From positions 62,060,080 to 62,124,079 of the forward strand of contig NC_082694.2 of the NCBI RefSeq assembly GCF_949987515.2: a stretch of DNA of 64,000 bases. Direction: 5' to 3'. The translations under genes and the position numbers were made by a program. The number at the start of each line of letters is the position of its first letter. Position 1 is the first letter of the stretch. This stretch comes from Delphinus delphis (lineage: Eukaryota; Chordata; Mammalia; Artiodactyla; Delphinidae). Shown here piece by piece: positions 34,863 through 47,291 of this stretch. The notes beneath the pieces are model-generated. The model made no database searches. It was not told the origin of the DNA and saw only the letters and a program-made list of their open reading frames with translations.

Positions 34863-36149
34863 CTAAATTCCTCATTCTATACCTGAAGGTTAATTTCAAT
34901 GACGTTTCCTGCTGGGTCTAATTTCCCAAAGAGGCCCTTGATGCTTAAGCTTATAGAATATAAGATCAGTGTATCAGGGTGAAGCCAGTCAAATGGAACC
35001 TATTCTAAATTGTTCAGTAGAAGAAACTTAATATGAGGAACACATTTTAAAGGTTTGGGAAGAGCTGAAGAGGCAATAATAGTATGATACTTCCAGCTCC
35101 AGTGAAGGAGGGACAAAGGGAAGAGGTGGTTTTCCCAGAACCCAAGGACAGGGCTACCAGGAAAGCGTTGGGATCCTGATAGTAGAGGCTTTATTAAGTA
35201 AGTGCTAAAATCAGTGTGGGAGGAGTCCCTTGAGTGAGATGGAAACATGTTGAGAAGCGCTTCTTGAATGTGCTTGATCCACAAAGAGATATAGTCAATG
35301 CCAGAGACCATGCCAGAGTCAATGCTGGAGCCATGGGAGAAAGTCTGTAGCTTCCCTCCCCTTTGTCCTATCTAATTCCCTTCCAGAGCCTCCCACTGGT
35401 CCAATTTAACTAGAAGTCAGTGGATAAAGAATCCTAGCAAATGTAGCTTGCAGGGGTCAGTTTCCTGTAACAAAGAACATAAAAAGGAAAAGTTTTAACT
35501 GATTGATGCGGTGAATACAGGGCATCTTTCACAGAATCCTTCACTTCCATTTTCAGTGAATCTTCTTATCCTAAATTCCAGGCTGGTTGGCCACGTATTT
35601 GATTCTCAGCCCCAACTTAGATTAATCAGCTGTGGAGACTATAAACCGAAGACACTTGCTCCAGAATATTCCTCCACAGCTCCTGTCAACATAGTCACCT
35701 CCACACCAAATCCTGATAGGATGCAAATCCTCCGTGAAGGGAGCCAGAATAAAGAGATATATCCTGGAGCTGGTCATCAGGAGCAGGCTCTCTCTGTAGA
35801 AGAGGAGTATGTGGACCTTCTGTGGCAGTAGGAGTAGCATGTCACTTCCTCTGCATGGATAGAAGCATGTTTTTCAAAAAGCAGCTAGATTTGTTTATGG
35901 CGGTGCCTCCTAGCTAAGGGCACAAGGGAGGGCCTCCCACCCTAGGCTGCAACAGTAACTAAAAAGCCATAGTGCATCAGCTGAATCAGATCAAGGGGAT
36001 TCTTTCCTTTTTACAGCTTCCCACTAACTGCTAATTGGGTCCCATGGTATTAGACACTCTTGACATCGTTTCCCAGCTCATTCTTCTCCTTTTGACTTGA
36101 ACTTGGTAGCATGATTCTCAATGGACTTAAGTTAAAGTCTGAATCTCTA
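34863..36149. other. Intergenic sequence, nothing recognised
   Basis: The two longest frames (35000-35311 minus, 35511-35831 plus; about 105 codons) show no domain, signal peptide or splice context, so I treat them as chance frames. Confidence 0.45.
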
Positions 36150-36290
36150 GCATAAAGCTTCTCAACTTTGATACATATAGTATCTCCTAAGATCTGATTC
36201 CTGCCATACAGATTCAGATTCAGTAGGTCTGAGCTGGGCTCAAGGTTTTCTAGTTCTAGAAAGCTCCCAGGTGTTGTTGATGGTGTTAGC
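36150..36290 (+). mobile_element. MER5-type DNA transposon fragment
   Basis: 'gcttctcaactttgatacat', 'gattcagtaggtctgagctg' and 'gaaagctcccaggtgttgtt' match MER5A in order, with loss of the right end. A (TTTTG)n run follows at 36309-36335. Confidence 0.6.
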
Positions 36291-36335
36291 TCACATGCCT
36301 CACTAAGGATTTTTGTTTTTGTTTTGTTTTGTTGT

Positions 36336-37611
36336 TGATCTAGGAGGTATTCCTCAGAATTGTGCTCATGTACCACATTCTAAAACCCCCCCAAAAACAT
36401 ACAACTAAAAGCAAAAACAAAGGCATGTGTGTCTGAGTGGATGTAGAATCTAAACCACTCTGTTCGATCATCTTACTCTGTTTGAGGACCTCAAGGTGGC
36501 ATGGAGGTCACTAACTCTGATGTGACTGGGTAATGCTGGTCTCCTGGGAGTAATAAATGAAGATGCTTCACTTCAGTGTATGGTGGCTCCGTTTTAATAA
36601 CTGGCTAGAGAATATCCTTCAGGCAGAGCAGACAGGATAGAAATAAAGTGAGATGGGAATAACTCTGGTTGGGTCACAGCCAAGTCATGAACCATGTTGA
36701 TTCCCCCAATTTACTATCACTTGCTTAGTGCCTGTCAGGGCAGCCAGCTGGTTTTCCTCCAAGACACTGTCAGCATACTCAACTCTGTTTTCTCTGCTTC
36801 CAGAGATACTGCAATGATTGTCCCCACAAGGAAGAATCTGAAAGTTGAATGTCTTAAAAACTGGAGATTCCTTTTTAACAGCTGTAAGGAAATTTGACAG
36901 CTCTAGATCTCTGAAAATAAGATTATTTTATTTCACAGGGTATTGTAATGGCTGATTTGCGTTTTGATCCGTTCTGCCTCTACATTGAGGGTCTAGGGTT
37001 TATTTGTTGCCTTCTTGTCTATTTTCCTGGACTTTCTAGATCTGTTACAGGAAACAGAAATTATTCCATAGGAGCAAAGAAATAGTAGGCTGTTCCTATT
37101 TTATACACAGACTGAAGTGAGTCATCAGTAAAATTGGTGGTATCGGTGAAAGAGAAAAAATTGGTCAAATTCCTAGGGAAAAACAAATAAATAAGCAAGC
37201 AAGCAAATCAAAAGCGATGATGAATTGGGAATTGCCCCAAGATTAAAAAGAGATTCTCAGGATATTGGTTTCCTTTCCTCATAATTCTTAGTGATTTTGA
37301 GGTCCTTTGTTGACAATTAAAGATATTATATACACAACTGATGACTCCATGCCTGAACAGATTGTGTGTGTGTGTGTGTGTGTGTGTCTTTGTCTGATTT
37401 GGATGTTATTATTTGGAAAGAGAAAGAGTACTCTGGGAAATCAGCTTCACTTTCTTCATATGTGAAATCAGACAACATATCTCAATCTCAGAACAGTTTT
37501 ATTAATTGAATGTAAAAAATATATAAAATGCTCAGCATTTTCACTTGCACATAAAATATCCTCAAGAACTTTCAACAGTCCATATGAGTATTTCATAGGT
37601 TTCTATCTCTG
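36336..37611. other. Intergenic sequence with a (TG)n microsatellite
   Basis: (TG)n of about 12 units at 37364-37387; otherwise unassigned. Confidence 0.5.
37364..37387. repeat. (TG)n microsatellite
   Basis: Uninterrupted run of about 12 TG units; likely polymorphic. Confidence 0.95.
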
Positions 37612-37770
37612 ACTCCACCTCACTTAATCCTGAGAACATTCTTATGAAGGAGATCTTGTCTCCTTTAGAAAACACCTGCCTGAACTAAAGCTTAAAGGGG
37701 TTAGGGGATTTGCCTAAGGTCACATAACTGGGAATTTACACAATTAAGTTTAAACCCCAATTCTCTGATT
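37612..37770 (+). mobile_element. MIR SINE
   Basis: 'ccacctcacttaatcctgag', then 'gggatttgcctaaggtcaca' and 'taactgggaatttacacaat' follow the MIR core and 3' half. Confidence 0.7.
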
Positions 37771-39977
37771 TCAAATCTCTGCCTTATATCTACACACTGT
37801 TAAGAAGTGAATGTCTGGGGCATCAGGGGAATATGAGCATATACCACTTTAAGGATCTTGGAGCAAGACGTTATATAGGGAGTGGATGAACTTCTCTCTG
37901 TTATAATGACTAGAGGTGGTCTGATTATGTCCAAACCTCTTAAAAATAAACTCTCTTGGGTCATCTCTGGACCAGCAAGGATCAGTCTCATTAGTATTTT
38001 GTCATCTGTGTGTAGACTTGTTGATTTCCCTTAACTCTTCCCCGTTTAGTTTCCAGTCACTTACCCTGCTTTTAATTCAGCTTGCTGATCAATTATTATA
38101 GTTTTGTCATCCCTTCCAAACATTTCCATACTCTTCACCCTCACTGAAACTTGACTCCTTTATATAAGAGCTAGAGTGGATTGTTTCCTCTACTACTTTA
38201 CTTTTTCTGCTTTCAGCACCATGCAAGATTGATTACCTTTAGAGTTAACTCCATTTTATTTATCTTTTGAGATGTGTCTTTAATTGCTAAAGGAACTTCC
38301 TGCTATTTCTTTTCAAATTATACTGAAATTGCTGACTGAATTTCACTACAACTACCTGGGGGCAAATTTGGTGGAAAATATTTTATGTTGCTTCCTGAGC
38401 CCCATAATGAAACAAGCAATGTTTGTTTCAAACTACCAAAGCTGGCTTCAGGCCTAAATGAAGTTTCTAAATTTTTTTCTAACCAAACATTTAATTGTTC
38501 GAATTTTTAAAACTGCCAGCGTAAACAGCTAGGTTCTTCTAACTGTGCTTGTGAAATATTTAATCTCATTTAGAAGCAAATCACTCACACCCTCTGCCAG
38601 GGGGACTATTGATAAAATCAGGACCCTTGTATCTGCCTAGGTACTGTCTCCTCTTGAGTGGGATTCTTAATAAGATGGCTTAAGTGCTGCCTCTGCCTGG
38701 TTGGAAATGGTACTGCTTGTTGCTTTCTGGTTGGCAGAGGAAATCCCTCCATCTGCATTTACTCTTCCATTTGAGGCTGAAAGACCAAATACTGCCTTCA
38801 GGTTCTGCCACATGCCTGTGGGTTGGATTTGGAATCTAGATGTCCTCTTTATCTAAAGTTTTGTGAAAAACTTACAAAGGGGGACACTTGAGGGGAGGTA
38901 GTATGAGAGATACCTTGTGCACATTTACAGGAGCAAATGTCTTGAGAGCATATCTCCTCCTCACCTCCTCCTTCTTCTGTTTTCGCCTCTCAGTTGGGTC
39001 TTTGTGGAGGTGAATTCCCTGCTCACTGACATAGTGCATCTACTGTAGAGGGTTAGATTGCTTTCTGGGTCATAGGTAATATTTGTGGTTGCTGAATGTT
39101 AGGGATGTGTTACAACTGGTGGCAAAATGAGAGCTCAGATCTATCTGCAGATGTTACCAATTAGGGCCAGTGCCATTTTCCACAGCTGTGGGCCCTGAAA
39201 CTCTCTCACCTGCAGGTTCAGAACTATCTAATCCTTAAACCAATGAGAGCATGGGCTGATGGAATTTTGTAGTTCCTTTCTTTTTGGATAAGTGAGCGCC
39301 ATAAAAGATTTGTTCTCCCCACGGACAGCCCAGTCTCCTGGCTTGACTTTTTCTTGGGACTCTGGTGACTAGCTCCCAATCCAGCCACCTTCTGGGTCTG
39401 GCCGTGACTCTCACTTAGGGGTCCTAAATTCCTGGCCTGGCCCTTGGACCCCAAGGGTGGCTTCTGCTTTGGTTACCTCTTTTAGAACCACCCACGTGTA
39501 TTCACAGCTGTGGCATGGGTTTCTCCTTGTACACAGCTGAAGCTGTGCCCTGCCGTGCACCCACAGGGCAGATCTCTTGGGCCTGAAGACTGGCTCACGT
39601 TGAAATCAAGAGCACCACACCTCTTGGACTTGGTAATCTATACTCTTGGCTCCTCTCTGTAGTGAACCAGCCATTTATTTCTGCCTGCTTATCCCCATCC
39701 ATTTTCAAAACTGTCCTTGGCTCATAGTTTCTTGCTGATGGGATCTTCCAGCATGTTTCTCATGCATGTAAAATCACCTGCTACAATGTACAATTTAGCA
39801 TGGATTAATAGCATCACAAGCAATAAATAATAAAGTAAAAGAAAAGTAGAATTTTACAGTTTTCTTATATCTTAATTTAATTCTAGTTTATTTTCTTTCT
39901 GACCCCTCCCCAAGATTGTGTAAAATCTCTTTGTTTTAAAACAAATGTTAAGAATCCAATAGGTGACAAATAGTTTT
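37771..39977. other. About 2.2 kb with no recognised repeat
   Basis: Ordinary unique-looking sequence. No exon with splice signals or domain was seen. It could hold conserved non-coding sequence, but nothing in the sequence alone shows that. Confidence 0.45.
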
Positions 39978-40222
39978 ATGTCTTTTTTAAAAATCTTTAT
40001 TGGAGTATAATTGCTTTACAATGTTGTATTAGTTTCTGCTAAAAGTAAATCAGCTATACATATACATATATCCCCATATCCCCTCCCTCTTGCATCTCCC
40101 TCCCTCCCACCCTCCCTGTCCCACCCCTCTAGGTGGTCACAAAGCACCGAGCTGATCTCTCTATGCTATGCAGCTGCTTCATACTAGCTATTTTATATTT
40201 GCTAGTATATATATGTCCATGC

Positions 40223-42039
40223 CATCTATTGAGATTATCATATGGTTTTTATCCTTAACTTTGTTAATACGGTGTATCACATTGATTGATTTATGTGTAC
40301 TGAAGAATCCTTGCATTCCTGGGATAAACCCCACTTGATCATGGTGTATGATCCTTTTAAAATGTGCTGTTGGATTTTGTTTGCTAGTATTTTGCTGAGG
40401 ATTTCTGAATCTATGTTCATCAGAGATATTGGCCTGTAGTTTTCTTTTTTTGTGACATCTTTCTTTGGTTTGGGTATCAGGGTGATTGTGGCCTCGTAGA
40501 ATTAGTTTGGGAGTGTTCCTCCCTCTGCTATATTTTGGAAGAGTTTGAGAAAGATAGGTGTCAGCTCTTCTGTAAATGTTTGATAGAATTTGCCTGTGAA
40601 GCCATCTGGTCCTGGGCTTCTGTTTGTTGGAAGATTTTAAATCACAGTTTGAATTTCAGTGCTTGTGATTGATCTGTTCATATTTTCTATTTCTTCCTGG
40701 TTCAGTCTTGGAAGGGTGCACTTTTCTAAGAATTTGTCCATTTTTTCCAGGTTGTCCATTTTATTGGCATATAGTTGCTTGTTGTAGTCTATCATGATCC
40801 TTTGTATTTCTGCAGTGTCCATTGTTACTTCTCCATTTTCATTTCTGATTCTGTTGATTAGAGTCTTCTACCTTTTTTTCTTGATGAGTCTGGCTAATGG
40901 TTTATCAATTTTGTTTATCTTCTAAGAGAACCACCTTTTAGTTTCATTGATCTTTGCTATTGTTTCCTTCATTTCCTTCTCCTTTATTTCTGATCTGATC
41001 TTTATGATTTCTTTCCTTCAGCTAACTTTGGATTTTTTTTGTTCTTATTTCTCTAATTGCTTTAGGTGTAAAGTTAGGTTGTTTATTTGAGATTTCTCTT
41101 GTTTCTTGAGGTAGGATTTTATTGCTATAAACTTCCCTCTTAGAACAGCTTTTGCTGAATCCCATAGGTTTTAGGTCATCTTGTTTTCATTGTCCTTTGT
41201 TTCCAGTTATTTTTTGATTTCCTCTTTGATTTCTTCAGTGATCTCTTGGTTTTTTAGTAGCATATTGTTTAGCCTCCATATGTTTGTGTTTTTTACAGTT
41301 TTTTCCTATAATTGATATCTAGCCTCATAGCGTTGTGGTCAGAAAAGATACTTGATACGATTTCAGTTTCCTTAAATTTACCAGAGGCTTAAATGTCCCA
41401 GAGACTTGATTTGTGACCCAAGATATGATCTATCCTGGAGAATGTTCCATGAGCACTTGAGAAGAAAGTGTATTCTGGTATTTTTGGATGGAATGTCCTA
41501 TAAATGTCAGTTAAGTCCATCTGGTCTAATGTGTCATTTAAAGCTTGTGTTTCCTTATTTATTTTCATTTTGGATGATCTGTCCATTGGTGAAAGTGGGG
41601 TGTTGAAGTCCCCTACTATTATTGTGTTACTGTCAATTTCCCCTTGTATGGCTGTTAGCATTTGCCTTATGTATTGAGGTGCTCCTATGTTGGGTGCATA
41701 AGTATTTACAATTGTTATATCTTCTTCTTGGATTGATCCCTTGATCATTATGTAGTGTCCTTCTTTGTCTCTTGTAATAGTCTTTATTTTAAAGTCCATT
41801 TTGTCTGATACGAGTATTGCTCCTCCAGCTTTCTTTTGATTTCCATTTGCATGAAATATCTTTTCCCATCCCCTCACTCTCAGTCTGTATGTGTCCCTTG
41901 GTCTGAAGTGGGTCTCTTGTAGACAGCATATATATGGGTCTTGTTTTTGTAACCATTCAGCCAATCTGTGTCTTTTGGTTGGAGCATTTAATCCATTTAC
42001 ATTTAAGGTAATTATCGATATGTATGTTCCTATTACCAT
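40223..42039 (-). pseudogene. L1 copy A ORF2 remnant (endonuclease and RT start)
   Basis: ORF2p of L1 makes the target nick and copies L1 RNA. Here the first 216 codons (42039-41389) are open: start MVIGTYISIITLNVNGLNAP, then 'CLQETHFRPRDTYRL' (catalytic glutamate), 'NTYAPN', 'VGDFNTPLSP' and 'SRIDHILGHK' (catalytic aspartate/histidine). So the endonuclease domain is formally intact. After 41389 it is frameshifted and stopped. The RT start, including the 'NKIxGPDGFTG' region and [15 protein letters not shown], is in pieces. The rest is deleted. Confidence 0.9.
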
Positions 42040-42153
42040 TTTTTAAATTGTTTTGGGTTTGTTTTGGTAGGTCTTTTCCTTCTCTTTTGTTTCCTGCTTA
42101 GAGAAGTTCCTTTAGCATTTGTTGTAAAGCTGGTTTTGTGGTGCTGAATTCTC

Positions 42154-42758
42154 TTAGCTTTTGCTTGTCTGTAAAGGTTTTAATTTCTCTGTTAAATCTG
42201 AATGAGATCCTTGCTGGGTAGAGTAATTTGGTTGTAGGTTTTTCCCTCTCTTCACTTTAAATATGTCCTGCCACTCCCGTCTGGCTTGTGGAGTTTCTGC
42301 TGAAAGATCAGCTGTTAACCTTATGGGGATTCCCTTGTATGTTATTTGTTGCTTTTCCCTTGCTGCTTTTAATATTTTTTCTTTGTATTTAATTTTTGAT
42401 AGTTTGATTAATATGTATCTTGTCATGTTTCGTCTTGGGTTTATCCTGTATGGGACTCTCTGCACTTCCTGGACTTGAGTGACTATTTCCTTTCCCATGT
42501 TAGCGAACGTTTTGACTATAATTTCTTCAAATATTTTCTCAGACACTTTCTTTTTCTCTTCTTCTTCTGGGACCCTATAATTCGAATGTTGGTGTGTGAA
42601 ATATTGTCCCAGAGGTCTCCAAGACTGTCCTCAAATCTTTACATTCTTTCTTCTTTATTCTGATCTGTGGCAGTTATTTCCACTATTCTGTATTCCAGGT
42701 CACTGATCGCTTCTTCTGCCTCAGTTATTCTGCTATTGATTCCTTCTTGAGTATTTTT
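42154..42758 (-). pseudogene. L1 copy A ORF1 C-terminal part
   Basis: ORF1p is the trimeric RNA-binding chaperone of L1. The open part (42546-42154, 130 codons) carries the end of the RRM ('MGKEIVTQVQEVQRVPYRIN'), the C-terminal domain ('KAAREKQQITYKGIPIRL' followed by 'TADLSAET') and the natural end. The N-terminal coiled coil is missing because the element stops at about 42758. Confidence 0.88.
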
Positions 42759-42760
42759 TA

Positions 42761-42781
42761 TTTTATTTATTTATTTATTTT
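42761..42781 (-). repeat. (AAAT)n poly-A tail of L1 copy B
   Basis: 'attttatttatttatttatt' on the plus strand, between the 3' end of copy B and the truncated 5' end of copy A. It reads as the A-rich tail of B. Confidence 0.85.
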
Positions 42782-43167
42782 TTAACATCTTTATTGGAGT
42801 ATAATTGCTTTACACTGGTGTGTTAGTTTCTGCTTTACAACAAAATGAATCAGTTATATATATACATATGTTCCCATATCTCTTCCCTCTTGCATCTCCC
42901 TCCCTCCCACCCTCCCTATCCCACACCTCCAGGCGGTCACAAAGCACTGAGCTGATCTCCCTGTGCAATGCGGCTGCTTCCCACCAGCTATCTACCTTAC
43001 GTTTGGTAGTGTATATATGTCCATGCCTCTCTCTCGCTTTGTCACAGTTTACCCTTCTCCCTCCCCATATCCTCAAGTCCATTCTCTAGTAGGTCTGTGT
43101 CTTTATTCCTGTTTTACCCATAGGTTCTTCATGACATTTTTTTTCCCTTAAACCCCATATATATGCA

Positions 43168-46100
43168 TTACCATACAGTATTTGTCTCTCTCTTTCTGAC
43201 TTCACTCTGTATGACAGACTCTAGGTCTATCCACCTCATTACAAATAGTTCAATTTTGTTTCTTTTTATGGCTGAGTAATATTCCATTGTATATATGTGC
43301 CACATCTTCTTTATCCATTCATCTGATGATGGACACATAGGTTGTTTCCATCTTCGGGCTATTGTAAATAGAGCTGCAATGAACATTTTGGTACATGACT
43401 CTTTTTGAATTATGGTTTTCTCAGGGTATATGCCCAGTAGTGGGATTGCTGGGTCATATGGTAGTTCTATTTGTAGTTTTTTAAGGAACCTCCATACTCT
43501 TCTCCATAGTGGCTGTATCAATTTACATTCCCACCAACAGTGCAAGAGGGTTCCCTTTTCTCCACACCCTCTCCAGCATCTATTGTTTGTAGATTTTTTG
43601 ATGATGGCCATTCTGATTGGTATGAGATGATATCTCATTGTAGTTTTGATTTGCATTTCTCTAATGATTAGTGATGTTGAGCATTCTTTCATGTGTTTGT
43701 TGGCAGTCTGTATATCTTCTTTGGAGAAATGTCTATTTAGGTCTTCTGCCCATTTTTGGATTGGGTTGTTTGGTTTTTTGTTATTAAGCTGCATGAGCTG
43801 CTTATAAATTTTGGAGATTAATCCTTTGTCAGTGGCTTCATTTGCAAATATTTTCTCCCATTCTGAGGGTTGTCTTTTGGTCATGTTTATGGTTTCCTTT
43901 GCTGTACAAAAGCTTTGAAGTTTCATTAGGTCCCATTTGTTTATTTTTGTTTTTATTTCCATTATTCTAGGAGGTGGGTCAAAAGGGATCTTGCTGTGAT
44001 TTATGTCATAGAGTGTTCTGCCTATGTTTTCCTCTAAGAGTTTGATAGTTTCTGGCCTTACATTTAGATCTTTAATCCATTTTGAGCTTATTTTTGTGTA
44101 TGGTGTTAGGGAGTGATCTAATCTCATACTTTTACATGTACCTGTCCAGTTTTCTCAGCGTCACTTATGGAAGAGGCTGTCCTTTCTCCACTGTACATTT
44201 CTGCCTCCTTTATCAAAGATAAGGTGGTCATATGTGTGTGGGTTTATCTCTGGGCTTTGTATCCTGTTCCATTGATCTATCTTTCTGTTTTTGTGCCAGT
44301 ACCATACTGTCTTGATTACTGTAGCTTTCTATTATAGTCTGAAGTCAGGGAGCCTGAATCCTCCAGCTCCGTTTTTCGTTCTCAAGATTGCTTTGGCTAT
44401 TCGGGGTCTTTTGTGTTTCCATACAAATTGTGAAATTTTTTGTTCTCGTTCTGTGAAAAATGCCAGTTGTAGTTTGATAGGGATTGCATTGAATCTGTAG
44501 ATTGCTTTGGTTGGTAGAGTCATTTTCACAATGTTGATTCTTCCAATCCAAGAACATGGTATATCTCTCCATCTATTTGTATCATGTTTAATTTCTTTCA
44601 TCAGTGTCTTATAATTTTCTGCATACAGGTCTTTTGTCTCCTTAGGTAGGTTTATTCCTAGATATTTTATTCTTTTTGTTGCAATGGTAAATGGGAGTGT
44701 TTTCTTGATTTCACTTTCATATTTTTCATCATTAGTGTTTAGGAATGCCAGAGATTTCTGTGCATTAATTTTGTATCCTGCCACTTTACCAAATTCATTG
44801 ATTAGCTCTAGTAGTTTTCTGGTAGCATCTTTAGGATTCTCTATGTATAGTATCATGTCATCTGCAAACAGTGACAGCTTTACTTCTTCTTTTCTGATTT
44901 GGATTCCTTTTATTTCTTCTTCTTCTCTGATTGCTGTGGCTAAAACTTCAAAAACTATGTTGAATAATAGTGGTGAGAGTGGGCACCCTTGTCTTGTTCC
45001 TGATCTTAGTGGAAATGCTTTCAGTTTTTCACCATTGAGGATGATGTTGGCTGTGGGTTTGTCATATATGGCCTTTATTATGTTGAGGAAAGTTTCCTAT
45101 GTGCCTACTTTCTGGAGGCTTTTTATCATAAATGGGTGTTGAATTTTGTCAAAAGCTTTCTCTGCATCTATTGAGATGATCATATGGTTTTTCTCCTTCA
45201 ATTTGTTAATATGGTGTATCATGTTGATTGATTTGCGTATATTGAAGAGTACTTGCATTCCTGGAATAAATTCCACTTGATCATGGTGTATGATCCATTT
45301 ATTGTGCTGTTGGATTCTGTTTGCTAGTATTTTGTTGAGAATTTTTGCATCTATGTTCATCAGTGATATTGGCCTGTAGTTTTCTTTCTTTGTGACATCC
45401 TTGTCTGGTTTTGATATCAGGGTGATGGTGGCCTCGTAGATTGAGTTTGGGAGTGTTCCTCCCTCTGCTATATTTTGGAAGAGTTTGAGAAGGATAGGTG
45501 TTAGCTCTTCTCTAAATGTTTGATAGAATTTGCCTGTGAAGCCATCTGGTCCTCGGATTTTGTTTGTTGGAAGATTTTTAATCACAGTTTCAATTTCGGT
45601 GCTTGTGATTGGTCTGTTCATAGTTTCTATTTCTTCCTGATTCAGTCTTGGCAGGTTGTGCCTTTCTAAGAATTTGTCCATTTCTTCCAGGTTGTCCATT
45701 TTATTGGCATAGAATTGCTTGTAGTAATCTCTCATGATCTTTTGTATTTCTGCAGTGTCAGTTGTTACTTCTCCCTTTTCATTTCTAATTCTATTGATTT
45801 GAGTCTTCTCTCTTTTTTTCTTGATGAGTCTGGCTAATGGTTTATCAATTTTGTTTATCTTCTCAAAGAACCAGCTTTTAGTTTTATGGATCTTTGCTGT
45901 CGTTTTCTTCATTTCTTTTTCGTTTATTTCTGATCTGATTTTTATGATTTCTTTCCTTCTGCTAACTTTGGGGTTTTTTTGTTCTTCTTTCTCTAATTGC
46001 TTTAGGTGCAAGGTTAGGTAGTTAATTCGAGATGTTTCCTGTTTCTTACTGATCTGATTTTTATGATTTCTTTCCTTCTGCTAACTTTGGCGTTTTTTGT

Positions 46101-47078
46101 TCTTCTTTCTCTAATTGCTTTAGGTGCAAGGTCAGGTTGTTAATTCGAGATGTTTCCTGTTTCTTAAGGTAGGATTGTATTGCTATAGACCTCCCTCTTA
46201 GAACTGCTTTTGCTGCCTCCCATAGATTTTGGGTCGTCGTGTCTCCATTGTCATTTGTTTCTACGTATTTTTTTATTTCCTCTTTGATTTCTTCACTGAT
46301 CACTTCGTTATTAAGTAGTGTATTGTTTAGCCTCCATGTGTTTGTATTCTTTACAGATCTTTTCCTGTAGTTGATATCTAGTCTCATAGTGTTGTGGTTG
46401 GAAAAGATACTTGATACAATTTCAATTTTCTTAAATTTACCAAGGCTTGATTTGTGACCCAAGATATGATCTATCCTGGAGAATGTTCCATGAGCACTTG
46501 AGAAGAAAGTGTATTCTGTTGTTTTTGGATGGAATGTCCTATAAATATCAATTAAGTCCATCTTGTTTAATGTATCATTTAAAGCTTGTGTCTCCTTATT
46601 TATTTTCATTTTGGATGATCTGTCCGTGGGTGAAAGTGGGGTGTTAAAGTCCCCTACTATGAATGTGTTACTGTCGATTTCCCCTTTTATGGTTGTTAGT
46701 ATTTGCCGTATGTATCGAGGTGCCTATGTTGGGTGCATAAATATTTACAATTGTTACATCTTCTTCTTGGATTGATCCCTTGATCATTATGTAGTGTCCT
46801 TCTTTGTCTCTTCTAATAGTCTTTATTTTAAAGTCTATTTTGTCTGATATGAGAATTGCTACTCCAGCTTTCTTTTGATTTCCATTTGCATGAAATATCT
46901 TTTTCCATCCCCTTACTTTCAGTCTGTATGTGTCTCTAGGTCTGAAGTGGGTCTCTTGTAAACAGCAAATATATGGGTCTTGTTTTTGTATCCATTCAGC
47001 CAATCTGTGTCTTTTGGTGGGAGCATTTAGTCCAGTTACATTTAAGGTAATTATCGATATGTATGTTCCTATTCCCAT
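43168..47078 (-). pseudogene. L1 copy B ORF2, near full length but broken
   Basis: About 3.9 kb, close to the usual ORF2 length (about 1275 codons) once a 119-bp duplication is removed. Endonuclease: start MGIGTYISIITLNV at 47078, 'ETHFRPRDTYRL', 'SRIDHILGHK' near 46490. RT: '[12 protein letters not shown]', '[14 protein letters not shown]' (about 45160), and the catalytic FADDM block at about 44850-44870. C-terminus: '[20 protein letters not shown]' at about 43540. It is broken by several frameshifts and stops and by the tandem duplication at 45931-46166, giving separate open pieces 47078-46668, 46609-46061, 46011-45097, 44856-44332 and 44127-43168. It cannot make full-length protein. Confidence 0.93.
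45931..46166 (-). repeat. 119-bp tandem duplication within L1 copy B ORF2
   Basis: Unit 1 at 45931-46049 and unit 2 at 46050-46166 are nearly identical, both running from 'tgatctgatttttatgattt' to 'gatgtttcctgtttctta'. They differ by about four substitutions and one T in a homopolymer. L1 copy A has only one such unit in the matching place. The duplication shifts the ORF2 frame. Confidence 0.95.
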
Positions 47079-47291
47079 TTTCTTAATTGTTTTGGGTTCA
47101 TTATTGTAGGTTTTTTCCTTCTCTCGTGTTTCTTGCCTAGAGAATTTCCTTTAGCAGTTGTTGTAGAGCTGGTTTGGTGGTGCTGAACTCTCTCAGGTTT
47201 TGCTTGTCTGTAAAGGTTTTAATTTCTCCATCAAATCTGAATGAGATCCTTGCTGGGTAGGGTAATCTTGGTTGCAGGTTTTTCTCCTTCA

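Larger units (their letters stand above)
39985..42760 (-). mobile_element. L1 LINE copy A, internally deleted
   Basis: Minus-strand L1. Reading 5' to 3': C-terminal ORF1 (42760-42154), ORF2 endonuclease (42039-41389) and the start of RT (to about 40223), then an abrupt jump to the 3' UTR (40222-39985). Compared with copy B next to it, the missing part corresponds to B positions of about 43030-45165, roughly 2.1 kb: most of RT, the cysteine motif and part of the 3' UTR. The 5' end abuts the poly-A/(AAAT)n tail of copy B, so A probably inserted into that tail. Confidence 0.92.

Noticed and set aside
35511..35831. 106-codon plus-strand frame as a gene
   Set aside because: No domain, no signal peptide, no splice or promoter context, and overlapping antisense frames of similar size.
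41389..42039. 216-codon endonuclease frame as a host gene
   Set aside because: It is the N-terminal endonuclease of an internally deleted L1; ORF1 lies directly upstream and the rest of ORF2 is missing.
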